A DNA stretch of 45,438 bases, taken from positions 1-45,438 of the forward strand of contig JAKSOV010000007.1 in assembly GCA_024405415.1 (NCBI GenBank). Reading direction: 5' to 3'. The notes beneath the pieces were generated by a model. That model was not told where the DNA came from and searched no databases. It saw only the letters and a list, made by a program, of their open reading frames with translations. Origin of the DNA: Akkermansia sp. (GTDB lineage: Bacteria; Verrucomicrobiota; Verrucomicrobiia; Verrucomicrobiales; Akkermansiaceae). Within the stretch, counting starts at the first letter, position 1. The number at the start of each line of letters is the position of its first letter. Below, piece after piece: positions 24,402-33,862 of the stretch. Made by a program: the position numbers and the translations under genes.

Positions 24402-27400
24402 GCGCGAGTTTGACCACGGATACGTCCGTGATTAACGGGGTCACCTACAACGGTGGTGTGTTCACCATCGCTCAAGCGACCGATAACTTCAGTTCCGTCG
24501 GCAAATCCGCTGATGTGACCAGCACGAACGGTACGATTACTCAGGGCTCCTCCATCAGTTGGCACGCCTTTGCCAGCAATCAGGACATGGATTACGGTCA
24601 CACCGTTCACCTGACGAAAGCCGGGCTCCACAAGTCGGATTTCGGTCCTTTCACCATCGGTGGTTTGATTGTGGACGCTCAGGATTCCCTTGTGCAGCTG
24701 GGACGTATCGATGGCAATACCGTTTTGGAGATTAACGGTGCCCACGATGTCAACATGGACATCAAGGCTGACACCGAGCTTCTTGGTAAGAACGACGTCA
24801 TGGTTTACCAGGGTGGCACTTGGAATGTGGCCTCCGGCAAGACGCTGACGCTGAAAACGGACGGCTCTCATTCTATCACGATTGATGATGTCAGCATCAC
24901 CAACAACGGCGGCGGCACCATTAAGCTGGATACGACGGCCGTCAATGTCAAGATCAGTGAGACAGCAAAGACAGAGGGTAACGGCTTCGGTGCCGTCGTG
25001 ATCAACCGCCAGATTGCCACCGGCACGGTGGATGCAAGCACGGTGACGACGTGGAAGGTCAACGGTACGACCGACGAGAGCCTGAGCTACAACAGCGAGA
25101 CCAACACGCTGACGGGTGACTCCCGCACCACGACCAACTACTACATCAACGATGCTTCTGCGGACTGGAGCCTGACGGGTGCCACCACGGCCACGGTGAA
25201 TATTGAGGGTGAAATGGGCATCAGCAATAACACCTACACGCTGAACACCCTGACCATCAACGGCGGTACCGTGAAGAGCAATCGCAGCAACGGCACGGGT
25301 ATCATCACGGGTGACATTGTCATCAACGGCGGCGGTAAGCTCTCCATTGTGCAGGGCGGCAAGGATGCGTTCGGCTATAATGGCAACGCCACCAAGTCGA
25401 TCACCCTGACGGGTACGGATGCCGACCACAAGGCGGTGCTGGACCTCTCCTTCAACGAGGACGGCGGCACCACGACGATGAGCGCCAATATCGTGATGAA
25501 CGGCTTTGCCGAGATTTCCGGCAACCGCGGTTTCAACACCTTCTATTATGACGCCACGCGCGCCGGCTCCATCACCGTCAACGGTACGAACAATGTCATC
25601 AGCTCCGAGCTTTCGATTCGCAAGGCCTCGACTCTGACGGTGAAGGAAGGCGGCGAGCTGCTTATCAGCGGTAAGGTCTCCCGCTTCGGCGGCTTTGATG
25701 GTGCGCTGACCAAGACGGGTGCCGGCACCCTGACCATCACGGGTAACATCACGGGCGGTTCCATCATCGGCGACGGTGCCAAGACCATCATCAAGGACAA
25801 CACCATCTCGGGCGGTACCTTCCAGAATGTCACCTTCACCAACGCCAAGGTGAACGGCACCATCACCCTGAACAATGTGACGGGCGACGGCAAGCTGCAG
25901 GCGGCTCTCGGCGGCCTGTCGAAGTCTGACGCTCAGGGTGCTACCGGCACCATCAATCTGGGCGGCGGTGAGTACACCTTCAACGCCGACTCGACGGCGA
26001 ACGGTCTCAACTTGGTGTTCAGCGCCAACACGGAGATTAACGGCCACGGCTACGACAGTGATGGTCACATCATCACGCTGAGCAATGGTGCTTCCGTCAA
26101 CACGGGCGCCCATGAGCTGAAGATTGAATCCGAAGCGACGCTGAAGGTTACCAACGGTGCCGTTACATCCGGTACGATTATTCTCGGTCACAACCAGACG
26201 TCGAACCCCGGTTTCCTGTCCATGACCGGCGGCAGCATCACGACCGGCTTTATCAAGAGCAACGCCGGCTATGCTGCTTCGGAGAACACCTTCACGATGG
26301 CGGGTGGTACGCTCACCTTCACGAAGCCCGCTTCTGAAGGCGACACAGCTTACAACGCTATCGACGGTGTGACCGCCACCATCACGGGCGGTACGCTGAG
26401 TACGGCGCAGGCGGCTTGGAAGATTGACAACGAGAACGTCACCCTGAGCGGCGTGACCATCAGCGGTGCCAACGCCGCTACGCTCTCCCATGTGAAGCTC
26501 GGCGACACCACCACGAAGATTCACACCGATACCACCGTTACCGGCGGCATCACGAGCGTTGGATATCGAAACGGCCAGTACGCTTTCCTTGTGGAAAACA
26601 ATCATACACTGACCTTCACGGATGCTGACTACGACTTGAGCAATTCCAGCGCCGGCATCGGCGTCACCGCGGGTTCCAAGGTGGTTGTGGAGTCCGACGC
26701 CTCCCTGACGGTCAAGACCTTCGTCGCCTCCTCGACAAACGTGGCCGGCAACGGTAATCTGACGGTGAAGGACGGCGGTAGCGTGAATGTGCAGGGCGGT
26801 GGTTTCCGCGATGCTTACCTCAACGATATCGTTCTGGATGGCAGCCTGACCGTGGCTAACGGCGCAACCCTCACCACGAACGCGTTGACGGGCGGTGCGG
26901 CTTCCTCCCTCGCCGTTAATGGCACGGTGAATGTCGGCGGCACGGCCCCCGTCACGGTGGGATGCCTGACGCTGGGCTCTAATGCGACCATCACGGTGCA
27001 AAACCACAACGGCTCGCTGACGACCACGGACCTGACGGTGAACGGCACCTCCGAGGTCAACGCCAACCTCGTGGTGAACGGCGGCACCATCACCTTCGCC
27101 GACAACACCACCCTGACCATGGGCTGCTCTGTCACCATCGGCTCGACCGATGCCGTGACCGTAGTGCTCACGCAGGACATGGTGGACGCTGTTGCCACCA
27201 ACGGCTACTACGACCTCTTCACCTCGGTGGAGACGGCCACGCTGGGCAACATCGTGTTCGTTGCTGCGGACGGTGTCACGCTGAACGACGGCACTGCCTA
27301 CTCCCTGCAGTGGGACGGCAGCAGAATCTACGTGGCCCCCGAGCCCGCTACGGCTACGCTGAGCCTGCTGGCCTTCGCCGCGCTCTGCGCCCGTCGCAAG

Positions 27401-27409
27401 CGCCACTAA
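24341..27409 (+). CDS. Large secreted PEP-CTERM protein with beta-strand repeats (right copy)
   Basis: The 1022-residue protein has the same signal peptide as the left copy, a different Thr/Gly/Asn-rich body of beta-strand repeats (LTKTGAGTLTITGNITGG, NGGTVKSN), and the same C-terminal module ending APEPATATLSLLAFAALCA then RRKRH. LTKTGAGTLTITG is typical of autotransporter-associated beta-strand repeats. It is presumably exported by Sec and processed by an exosortase encoded elsewhere. The ATG at 24341 is fixed by the signal peptide. It lies head to head with its paralogue and has the better -35 box, so it may be the more strongly expressed one. Function as a surface structural protein or adhesin is inferred. 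Confidence 0.85.
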   Translation: MKKTLFLSAILGAALCSSAFGASLTTDTSVINGVTYNGGVFTIAQATDNFSSVGKSADVTSTNGTITQGSSISWHAFASNQDMDYGHTVHLTKAGLHKSDFGPFTIGGLIVDAQDSLVQLGRIDGNTVLEINGAHDVNMDIKADTELLGKNDVMVYQGGTWNVASGKTLTLKTDGSHSITIDDVSITNNGGGTIKLDTTAVNVKISETAKTEGNGFGAVVINRQIATGTVDASTVTTWKVNGTTDESLSYNSETNTLTGDSRTTTNYYINDASADWSLTGATTATVNIEGEMGISNNTYTLNTLTINGGTVKSNRSNGTGIITGDIVINGGGKLSIVQGGKDAFGYNGNATKSITLTGTDADHKAVLDLSFNEDGGTTTMSANIVMNGFAEISGNRGFNTFYYDATRAGSITVNGTNNVISSELSIRKASTLTVKEGGELLISGKVSRFGGFDGALTKTGAGTLTITGNITGGSIIGDGAKTIIKDNTISGGTFQNVTFTNAKVNGTITLNNVTGDGKLQAALGGLSKSDAQGATGTINLGGGEYTFNADSTANGLNLVFSANTEINGHGYDSDGHIITLSNGASVNTGAHELKIESEATLKVTNGAVTSGTIILGHNQTSNPGFLSMTGGSITTGFIKSNAGYAASENTFTMAGGTLTFTKPASEGDTAYNAIDGVTATITGGTLSTAQAAWKIDNENVTLSGVTISGANAATLSHVKLGDTTTKIHTDTTVTGGITSVGYRNGQYAFLVENNHTLTFTDADYDLSNSSAGIGVTAGSKVVVESDASLTVKTFVASSTNVAGNGNLTVKDGGSVNVQGGGFRDAYLNDIVLDGSLTVANGATLTTNALTGGAASSLAVNGTVNVGGTAPVTVGCLTLGSNATITVQNHNGSLTTTDLTVNGTSEVNANLVVNGGTITFADNTTLTMGCSVTIGSTDAVTVVLTQDMVDAVATNGYYDLFTSVETATLGNIVFVAADGVTLNDGTAYSLQWDGSRIYVAPEPATATLSLLAFAALCARRKRH
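27066..27409 (+). repeat. Conserved 3' module shared with the left PEP-CTERM gene
   Basis: This is nearly identical to the inverted stretch 19000-19343. Together with the shared 180-bp 5' block it makes the two genes alike at both ends and different in the middle. Confidence 0.85.
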
Positions 27410-27437
27410 AGCGAGTCCTACAAGAGTTTATCTCTTC

Positions 27438-27471
27438 GGCCTCCGCTCATGTTTGAGCGGAGGCCTTTTTT
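27438..27471 (+). terminator. Rho-independent terminator of the right PEP-CTERM gene
   Basis: GGCCTCCGCTCA (27438-27449) pairs with TGAGCGGAGGCC (27454-27465) and is followed by six T. It lies 28 nt after the stop codon. Confidence 0.92.
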
Positions 27472-27484
27472 ATACTGACAGTTC

Positions 27485-27706
27485 GACAAATGGGGATTTG
27501 TAGGGATTTACGAGGTACTATTTATAAAGTTCGGCGGCTTCCGTCTTCGCCTACGGCTACGCCGTGACAGGGACGCCGCGAGATAACGAACCCGTTCTGA
27601 CGCAAGCGTCAGAACGGGTTTTCCATCCTTGCGGCGACAGCCGCACTCTATTCAAAAATAGTACATAGTACCTAGTACATAGTAAATCTACAAATCCCCC
27701 TTTGTA
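27485..27706. repeat. Intergenic element B: nested palindromes with 7-bp arrays
   Basis: The outer ends are GACAAATGGGGATTTG (27485-27500) and its near-inverse at 27689-27706. Inside lie a decayed left heptad array (TACGAGG TACTATT) and a clear right array of TAGTACA/TAGTACC (27659-27686). The centre has a copy of the TGTCACGGC-type repeat (about 27535-27575) and a perfect 15-bp-armed hairpin, AACCCGTTCTGACGC and its complement (27589-27620). It fills the gap between the PEP-CTERM terminator and the GH89 stop. Confidence 0.85.
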
Positions 27707-27712
27707 ACTTCC

Positions 27713-29968
27713 TCACATATCTTTGAGGATTCGCTCGGCAATCTCCACGCTGTCACCTTGGGGGGTGTAAAGCAGGGGAGTGTCGGTCTCGGGGAAGGTG
27801 TTCTGGATGTCATCCACGCCGGCGTTCTGCTCGTAGGAGAAGGAGACGGCCATACCGTTGTTGGAGACGGAGCCGCCGCCCGCTGCGGGGGCGGCAGCCG
27901 CGGGCGCCTTGTCGCCGCTCAGCTCGGCGTTCTTTTCGGCGAAGAATACGCTCCAGCGGGCGAGGTAGTACTGGCTCATCAGCTCGGAGAGCTGGCGGTG
28001 GGCGTAGTCATTGAGCGAGGTGTTGCCCTTGGCCCATGTGGTGATGAGGCGCTTGAGGTTCACGCGCATCTGGCGGCGGGCTTCTTCGTCCTTGCCGCCC
28101 TTATCTTCAGCCCCCTTCAGGTAGGCGCCCAGCAGGAAGTGCTCGGAGGTGGCGAGCATCTCCGCCGTGTCGCGGATGAGCGCCAGATAAGCATCGCTCT
28201 TGGCCTTGAAGGCGGCGGCGTCCTTGGCATCATAGGCCGCCTTGATTTCCGGCAGCAGCACGCGGGCGCGGTCGGCCAGCACCTGGCGCACGACGTCCGC
28301 AAGGTCATAGCGGTAGGTCTCCCGCGCGGCCAGCTCCTTGTCCGCCTTGCCGGCGGCGAGCATCAGCTTGGCGGCCTTCACGGGCTCGGCGTAGTCGTAG
28401 TACTGCTTGCCGTCCGACCAGGTGGAGGCCTTCACGGCATCCAGCTTGGGGCGGGCGCAGAGAATGCTCTCCTGGCAGCCCTCGCGCATGGTGGTGGGCT
28501 TGTACACGCTCTCGGCCAGCACACCCAGCGCCTGCACGAGTTCGGGGGCGTCGGAGCCGTAGCGGCCCTTGGCGTAGTTTTTGAGGAAAGCCTCTTGGTT
28601 GATGACGCCTTCGGCATTGTTCATGCGCTCGGTGAGCAGGGCGTAGAAGAGGGGGTTGGTTTCCACACCCTCGGAAATCATGCCGAGACCGAGGCTCTTG
28701 CGCGCCACTTCGCCCATGAGGCCGGGGGCGGTGCGGTATTGCTCCAGCAGGCCGAAGCCGCCGAAGAGCCCGTGGTTGCCGCCGAAGTTGGAGAGCTCGC
28801 ACCAGACGTAGGGGGTATCGGCCACCTGCGGGCGGCGCAGGTAGCCGTTATCTTTGTAGAAGGGGTCATGCTCGGCGCGCAGGTCCTTGTCGAGCAGCAG
28901 CACGACGAGGTGCTCGCGGTCACAGCCGTCGAGCAGGGCTTTGTGCGGGTTGTGCGCCCAGGCTTGGAGCACCCACACGGCGCCGGGGGAGGCCTTTTGC
29001 ATGCAACTCTGCACCACTTTGGCGCACTCCGTGAGGTTGGCGCCGCCTGTGTTGCCGCCCTCGTGGAAGAGGTCGCCGCCGAAGTATTTGCCGCGGTAGC
29101 CGTAGACGGCCGCAAGGTGCTTGTACCACAGGGCGGCGAGCTTGGGATAGTCGGCGGAGGTGGGGTCAATCACGGTGGGGCGCATGTAGCCCGCCACCCA
29201 GCCGCCCTGCGGCAGCAGCTTGCCGTTGACGGAGGCGGGGTCGGTGTCGCGGGGCAGGAAGCCCACGTAGCCCTGCATGACGGGTTCCATGCCGAGGTCA
29301 AGCATGCGGTGGACGATGAACTTGCCAAGCGCGGCTTCTTCCTCGATGATGACGGGGGAGACGGGGCCGCCCTCGCCCTCCAGATTGCCCATGTTCCACC
29401 ACGCGCTGTAGGCGGGATTGGGGATGAATTTGTCAATGGCGGCAGCCGGGTAGCCCAGTTCCGAGAGGAAGTTTTTCCACACTTTTTCGAGGCCCGCGGT
29501 GACGAGGATGTGGGAGTAGCCGTTGAGGGCGAAGACATCCAGCTCGTGCTCCCAGCGCTTCTTGTCCCAGTGGGTGCAGCTGTAGGAGAGCGTGCAATAG
29601 TTCATCGCGTAGTTGAAGCCCGTGGAGGGCGTCACGGTGACGGGGGCCTCCGGCAGCACAAACTGCGCGGCGCTCGCGTTGTCGCCGTTCCATGAGAAAT
29701 GGACGTGGGCGAGGTTGCGCAGGTAGTAGCCGTAGGCGCGGATGGCCTCGTGCACGTTGGCTGCGGTGATGAGCAGCTTGCCGTCCTTGGTACTGAGGGT
29801 GGGTTGCGCGGCTGCGCTGTCGAGCGCAAAGGTGACTTTGGCAGCAAAATCCGGCGTGATGCGCGCGACAAGTTCCTGCGCGGGGGCAAGGGCTGTCTCT
29901 GTAGCAAAAGCGGGGGCGATGATGGCCGGAACGGCAGCGAGGGCGATGAGGGGGTGAGGGAACTGCAT
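27713..29968 (-). CDS. Secreted alpha-N-acetylglucosaminidase, GH89 (NAGLU-like)
   Basis: The 751-residue protein has a signal peptide (PLIALAAVPAIIAPAFA). The GH89 core is clear: YSAWWNMGNLEGEGGP, GGDLFHEGGNTGG, CELSNFGGNHGLFGG and ISEGVETNP. The predicted catalytic pair is E303 (FHEGG) and E433 (SEGVE); their spacing of 130 equals that of E316 and E446 in human NAGLU. The enzyme removes terminal alpha-linked GlcNAc, as in heparan sulfate or alpha1,4-GlcNAc-capped gastric mucin, which fits a gut mucus degrader. It follows the gspG gene by 80 nt, but a terminator lies between, so it is probably a separate transcript. The ATG at 29968 is chosen from the signal peptide. Confidence 0.92.
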   Translation of the reverse strand: MQFPHPLIALAAVPAIIAPAFATETALAPAQELVARITPDFAAKVTFALDSAAAQPTLSTKDGKLLITAANVHEAIRAYGYYLRNLAHVHFSWNGDNASAAQFVLPEAPVTVTPSTGFNYAMNYCTLSYSCTHWDKKRWEHELDVFALNGYSHILVTAGLEKVWKNFLSELGYPAAAIDKFIPNPAYSAWWNMGNLEGEGGPVSPVIIEEEAALGKFIVHRMLDLGMEPVMQGYVGFLPRDTDPASVNGKLLPQGGWVAGYMRPTVIDPTSADYPKLAALWYKHLAAVYGYRGKYFGGDLFHEGGNTGGANLTECAKVVQSCMQKASPGAVWVLQAWAHNPHKALLDGCDREHLVVLLLDKDLRAEHDPFYKDNGYLRRPQVADTPYVWCELSNFGGNHGLFGGFGLLEQYRTAPGLMGEVARKSLGLGMISEGVETNPLFYALLTERMNNAEGVINQEAFLKNYAKGRYGSDAPELVQALGVLAESVYKPTTMREGCQESILCARPKLDAVKASTWSDGKQYYDYAEPVKAAKLMLAAGKADKELAARETYRYDLADVVRQVLADRARVLLPEIKAAYDAKDAAAFKAKSDAYLALIRDTAEMLATSEHFLLGAYLKGAEDKGGKDEEARRQMRVNLKRLITTWAKGNTSLNDYAHRQLSELMSQYYLARWSVFFAEKNAELSGDKAPAAAAPAAGGGSVSNNGMAVSFSYEQNAGVDDIQNTFPETDTPLLYTPQGDSVEIAERILKDM

Positions 29969-29998
29969 GGGGTGGGGGAGAAGGTGTGGGGTTACATG

Positions 29999-30030
29999 AA
30001 AAACCGCCACCGTCTTGCGGGCGGTGGCGG
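29999..30030 (-). terminator. Rho-independent terminator after gspG
   Basis: On the minus strand CCGCCACCG pairs with CGGTGGCGG (arms 30004-30012 and 30022-30030) and is followed by five T. It lies 18 nt after the gspG stop and separates the gsp genes from GH89. Confidence 0.85.
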
Positions 30031-30048
30031 CGGGGTGTAGTGAGAAGA

Positions 30049-30687
30049 TTACTTCCAGGAGCGGACGTTGGAGATGTTGTCCTCGTTGTCGCCGTCGTTG
30101 GTCTTGCCGTCGCCAAGGCCGTCCGGCCCGAGGGAGAAGATATCGAAGTCGGGGTTCATGCCGGGGCCGGTCTTGCCTCTTTCATCCTCGACGTCGTAGC
30201 CGAGGCGGTAGCGGTAGGGCTTGCCCCAGGGGTCCATGATGATGAAGAACTTGCCGCTGATGCGCTTGCCGCCCTCTTTGGTGGTGAGCTTGGCTCGCAC
30301 GGCGGGGATGCCTTCCTCCTGCTCGGCTTCCTTTTTATTCTTGATGACGACCATGGAGGGGCAATAGGGCATCATCATTGCGCCGTCCTGCTCATCGGGC
30401 TCGCCGTTGTTGTCGTTGTCGCAGTAGAGCGCCTTGTAGAGCACGTGGGAGCTGTACTCGTCTCCGCGGCCGAAGGGCAGGGTGCCGCCGCTGTCGGCGC
30501 GGTAGGCGTTGAGGGAGGTTTCCAGCAGCTGAATCTGGCTGTTGGCTGTGTTCTTCAGCCCCTTGGCCTTGGCATAGGCAGAGGCCTCCCACATGCCTGC
30601 CGCGAGTGCGGCGAGGATGGCGGTGGCAATCAGGATTTCCACGAGCGTGAAACCCTTGCGAACAGCGGTGAAACGCGGAAGTTGCAT
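30049..30687 (-). CDS. gspG: Type II secretion / type IV pilus pseudopilin (GspG-like)
   Basis: The 212-residue protein has a prepilin leader ending in RKG, then FTLVEILIATAILAALA, the classic cleavage and methylation site with Glu at +5 in the mature hydrophobic helix. The C-terminal part has Asp-rich loops (YCDNDNNGEPDEQDG) like the calcium-binding region of GspG pseudopilins. It is longer than typical GspG (about 140 residues). It would be cleaved by a prepilin peptidase (not in the window) and form the pseudopilus. It is last in the gspE2-gspE1-gspF-gspG cluster, 35 nt after gspF. It could also be a minor pseudopilin or a pilin. Confidence 0.85.
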   Translation of the reverse strand: MQLPRFTAVRKGFTLVEILIATAILAALAAGMWEASAYAKAKGLKNTANSQIQLLETSLNAYRADSGGTLPFGRGDEYSSHVLYKALYCDNDNNGEPDEQDGAMMMPYCPSMVVIKNKKEAEQEEGIPAVRAKLTTKEGGKRISGKFFIIMDPWGKPYRYRLGYDVEDERGKTGPGMNPDFDIFSLGPDGLGDGKTNDGDNEDNISNVRSWK

Positions 30688-30722
30688 GAGCGCGGAACGG
30701 GTTGCGGTTGGAGCCTGCGGAG

Positions 30723-32006
30723 TTACACGTTCTTGATGATTTCCATCATCGGCATGAACATGGCCAGCACGATGGAGCCGACCACCACGGCGAGGAACAC
30801 AATCATGAGCGGCTCGAGCATGGCGGTGAGGGCAGTGACGGAGTTGTCCACCTCTTCATCGTACACCTCGGCCACTTTCATGAGCATGTCGGGCAGCTGG
30901 CCGGTCTCTTCGCCCACGTCCACCATGGAAATCATCATGGGCGGGAAGACCTCGCTTGTCGCCATGGGGGTGACGATGGATTCACCCTCGCGCACGGAGT
31001 CGTGAATCTTGGTAACGGCATCGGCTACGATGACGTTGCCGGCCGTATCGCGGGTGATGAGCAGGGCCTGCAGGATGGGCACGCCGGAGGCTACGAGGGT
31101 GCCGAAGGTGCGGGAGAAGCGGGCTACGGCGCTCACCTTGTTCAGCTGGCCGATTTTGGGCAGCTTGAGCATGAGGCCGTCCACCACGCGGCCGCCCTTG
31201 GGCGTGCGCTTCCAGATGGAGATGCCGACGATGGCCGCGGCCAGGAAGGCGAGGAAGAAGACGGCGTTGGGCACGAAGGGAATGATGCTGTCTGCCATGC
31301 AGTTGTCGGAGAAGTTGAACACGAACTGCGAGAGGGCGGGCAGCTCCATGTTTTGACCCTCGAACATCTCCTTGAACTTGGGCACGATGACGAGCATGAG
31401 GAAGACGAGAATGCCCACGGCAATCACCATGATGATGGTGGGGTAGACCATGGCGGAGACAATCTTGCCGCGCAGGCGGTTGGCTTTCTCCTGATATTCG
31501 GCCAAACGGTTGAGCACGACCTCGAGCACACCGCCGACCTCACCGGCCTTCACCATGTTCACAAAGAGCTTGTTGAACATCTTGGGGTAGGCGGAGAGGG
31601 CTTCGGAGAAGGTGGAGCCGCCCTGCACGGCCTCGCCGAGAGCGGTGATGGTGGCCTTGAGGTTGGGGTTGGGCTCCTGCTTGCCGAGCACATTGAGGCT
31701 CTGGAGCAGGGGGAGACCGGCGCTGATCAGCGTGGCGAGCTGGCGCGTGAACACCATCATCTCCTTCTGCTTGATGCCGACACCGGGTTTGCCCTTGGCT
31801 TTTTCTTTCTTGGGGCCTTTGCTCTTGCCGTCCTTTTTCTTGTCAGCCTTGGCGGCGGGAGCGCCCTTGGAGCTTTCTACGCATTCGCGCACCAGTAGAC
31901 CTTGCGCGCGAATCTGCTCCATGGCGGCAATCTTATTGTCCGCTGTCACGAAGCCTGTTTTTTCAGCGCCGTTTTGGTCGAGCGCCGTGTACTTGAAATT
32001 AGCCAT
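30723..32006 (-). CDS. gspF: Type II secretion / type IV pilus inner-membrane protein (GspF/PilC)
   Basis: The 427-residue protein has two copies of the T2SSF domain, with membrane segments near residues 190-220 (VYPTIIMVIAVGILVFLMLVIV), about 240-260 and at the C-terminus (LMIVFLAVVVGSIVLAMFMPM). The N-terminus (ANFKYTALDQNGAEKTGFV) is typical of the family, followed by a charged Lys-rich linker. It forms the inner-membrane platform that couples the ATPase to pseudopilus assembly. It lies between gspE1 and gspG on the same strand; heptad element H occupies the 152-nt gap before it. Confidence 0.93.
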   Translation of the reverse strand: MANFKYTALDQNGAEKTGFVTADNKIAAMEQIRAQGLLVRECVESSKGAPAAKADKKKDGKSKGPKKEKAKGKPGVGIKQKEMMVFTRQLATLISAGLPLLQSLNVLGKQEPNPNLKATITALGEAVQGGSTFSEALSAYPKMFNKLFVNMVKAGEVGGVLEVVLNRLAEYQEKANRLRGKIVSAMVYPTIIMVIAVGILVFLMLVIVPKFKEMFEGQNMELPALSQFVFNFSDNCMADSIIPFVPNAVFFLAFLAAAIVGISIWKRTPKGGRVVDGLMLKLPKIGQLNKVSAVARFSRTFGTLVASGVPILQALLITRDTAGNVIVADAVTKIHDSVREGESIVTPMATSEVFPPMMISMVDVGEETGQLPDMLMKVAEVYDEEVDNSVTALTAMLEPLMIVFLAVVVGSIVLAMFMPMMEIIKNV

Positions 32007-32086
32007 ATGCGGTGAGGGTTAAAGGAATGAAAATTTTTTATTTGATGATGAAAAAATAGCAGATGCGGACGCGAGCGTCAAGGAGG

Positions 32087-32154
32087 AAGTGCGAAGTCCG
32101 AAGGCGGAAGTCCGAAGTTTTTCTGTCGTCCTTCTGCCTTCGTCCTTCGGACTT
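32087..32154. repeat. Element H: inverted arrays of 7-bp repeats inside the gsp operon
   Basis: On the left are AAGTGCG, AAGTCCG, AAGGCGG, AAGTCCG (32087-32114); on the right are GTCCTTC, TGCCTTC, GTCCTTC and GGACTT (32128-32154). The two sides pair into a long imperfect stem. The right side ends 4 nt from the gspE1 stop. The heptad sequence is unrelated to that of elements A-D, but the period is the same. Confidence 0.8.
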
Positions 32155-32158
32155 GGCT

Positions 32159-33823
32159 TTAGGTGTACTTGAGCACTTCTTCGATGGTGGTGTTGCCCTC
32201 AAAGATGTTCTGGATGCCGTCCTGACGCAGGGTGGTCATACCCAGCTCGATGGCCTTTTGCTTGAGCACGATGGAGGGGACGTTCTCGGTGATGAGCTCT
32301 TTGATGGGGTCGGTGACGTTGAGCAGCTCGTGGATGCCCTTGCGGCCCTTGTAGCCCGTGTTGGCGCACTTGTCGCAGCGGGAGCCTGTGAAGAACTGCT
32401 GCTGGCCGATGAGCGCGGGGTTGATGCCGAGCTGGTTGAGCAGGGAGTTCGAGGGGCGGTAGGCCGTCTTGCAGAAGGGGCAGATGGTGCGCACGAGACG
32501 CTGACCGAGCACGCCGAGCAGCGTGGCGGAGAGCAGGAAGGGCTGCACGCCCATGTCGATGAAGCGTGTGACGGCACCGGCGGCGTCGTTCGTGTGCAGG
32601 GTGGAGAGCACCAAGTGGCCCGTCAGAGCAGCCTGGATGGCAATCTGAGCGGTGTCCTTATCTCGAATTTCGCCCACGAGAATGCGGTCGGGGTCCTGAC
32701 GGAGGAAGGCGCGGAGCACGCGGGGGAAGGTCACGCCGATGGCCTCGTTGATGGGCACCTGCACAATGCCGTCGATGTCGTATTCCACGGGGTCCTCGGC
32801 GGTGAGCAGTTTGGAGTCCTCGGTGTTCACCTCGCGCAGGGCTGCGTAGAGCGTCGTCGTCTTACCGGAACCCGTGGGGCCCGTCACCACAAAGATGCCG
32901 TTGGGCTTGTTCACCGTGTCGATGATGTACTCGTGCAGGGCGGGGGCGAGGTTGAGGTTGTCGAGGTTGAGGGACACGCTGCCGCGGTCGAGCACACGCA
33001 TTACGACGGATTCGCCGTACTGGGTGGGCAGGGAGTTCACACGCATATCCACGCTGTGTTCCCCGAGCTTCATCACGATGCGGCCATCCTGCGGCACGCG
33101 GCGCTCGGCGATGTTCATGCCGGCCATCACCTTCACGCGGGAGATGATGGGGTTGGCGAGGTGGACGGGCGGCGGGGCCATTTCGTACAGGGCGCCGTCC
33201 ACGCGGAGGCGGATTTTGAACTCCTTTTCAAAGGGTTCGAGGTGAATATCGGAGGCCTTTTCCTTAATGGCCTGCGTGATGATGAGGTTGACGAACTTGA
33301 TGACGGGAGCGGCGTTGGCTTCGTCCGTGCCGTCGGCGGAGACGGCCATGGCGCTCATCTCGTTGAGGAGGTCGCCCATGGCGGCTTCGGAACCGCCGTA
33401 GCAGTCCTGCAAGCGGGCGCGGACCTCGTAATCGGCGGCCACGTAGAGGTAGATGTCCTGCCCCGTGACGACGCGAAGATCATCCACGGTCTGCGGGTTC
33501 AGCGGGTCCTCCAGGCACACGTAGAGGCCCTCGCCCTCGCGGTATTCCACGGGCAGCGCGCCGTGCAGGCGGGCCTGTGCGGCGGGCAGCATGTCGATGA
33601 CCTCCTGCGGGGGCATGAAGTCCGCCAGGGAGATGAATTGGGCTCCCACCTCGTTGGCGATGATGCTCCAGTAGTCCTCGGGGCCGCTGAGAATGCCGAA
33701 GTCCACGAGCGTTTCCCACAGCTCCTTGCCGCTGTTGGCCATCTCGTCCTTGACATCCTTCGCCACGGACTTGTCCAACATGCCGTTGTTGATGAAAACA
33801 TCAATGGCTACGTCGTTATTCAT
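32159..33823 (-). CDS. gspE: Secretion/pilus assembly ATPase GspE/PilB (first copy)
   Basis: The 554-residue protein has an N-terminal GspE/PilB domain (about residues 1-150), then the hexameric ATPase domain with Walker A GPTGSGKT starting near residue 315, an Asp box (DPDRILVGEIRD) and Walker B/His box (LVLSTLHTND). A zinc-binding tetra-cysteine arm (CPFC, then CDKC) is present, as in GspE. It powers pseudopilus or pilus extension at the inner membrane. It follows the paralogue gspE2 by 39 nt and precedes gspF. Two ATPases in tandem may serve different machines or form mixed assemblies; both have intact motifs. Confidence 0.93.
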   Translation of the reverse strand: MNNDVAIDVFINNGMLDKSVAKDVKDEMANSGKELWETLVDFGILSGPEDYWSIIANEVGAQFISLADFMPPQEVIDMLPAAQARLHGALPVEYREGEGLYVCLEDPLNPQTVDDLRVVTGQDIYLYVAADYEVRARLQDCYGGSEAAMGDLLNEMSAMAVSADGTDEANAAPVIKFVNLIITQAIKEKASDIHLEPFEKEFKIRLRVDGALYEMAPPPVHLANPIISRVKVMAGMNIAERRVPQDGRIVMKLGEHSVDMRVNSLPTQYGESVVMRVLDRGSVSLNLDNLNLAPALHEYIIDTVNKPNGIFVVTGPTGSGKTTTLYAALREVNTEDSKLLTAEDPVEYDIDGIVQVPINEAIGVTFPRVLRAFLRQDPDRILVGEIRDKDTAQIAIQAALTGHLVLSTLHTNDAAGAVTRFIDMGVQPFLLSATLLGVLGQRLVRTICPFCKTAYRPSNSLLNQLGINPALIGQQQFFTGSRCDKCANTGYKGRKGIHELLNVTDPIKELITENVPSIVLKQKAIELGMTTLRQDGIQNIFEGNTTIEEVLKYT

Positions 33824-33862
33824 ATTGTGTCAGAATCGGTTGTGTGTTGTGGGAAGAGGGAA

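Noticed and set aside
24353-27406. A 1,017-codon frame antisense to the right PEP-CTERM gene (and a similar one at 19003-20322)
   Set aside because: The repetitive Thr/Gly codons of the real gene keep the opposite frame open; the sense frame has a signal peptide, repeats and sorting tail.
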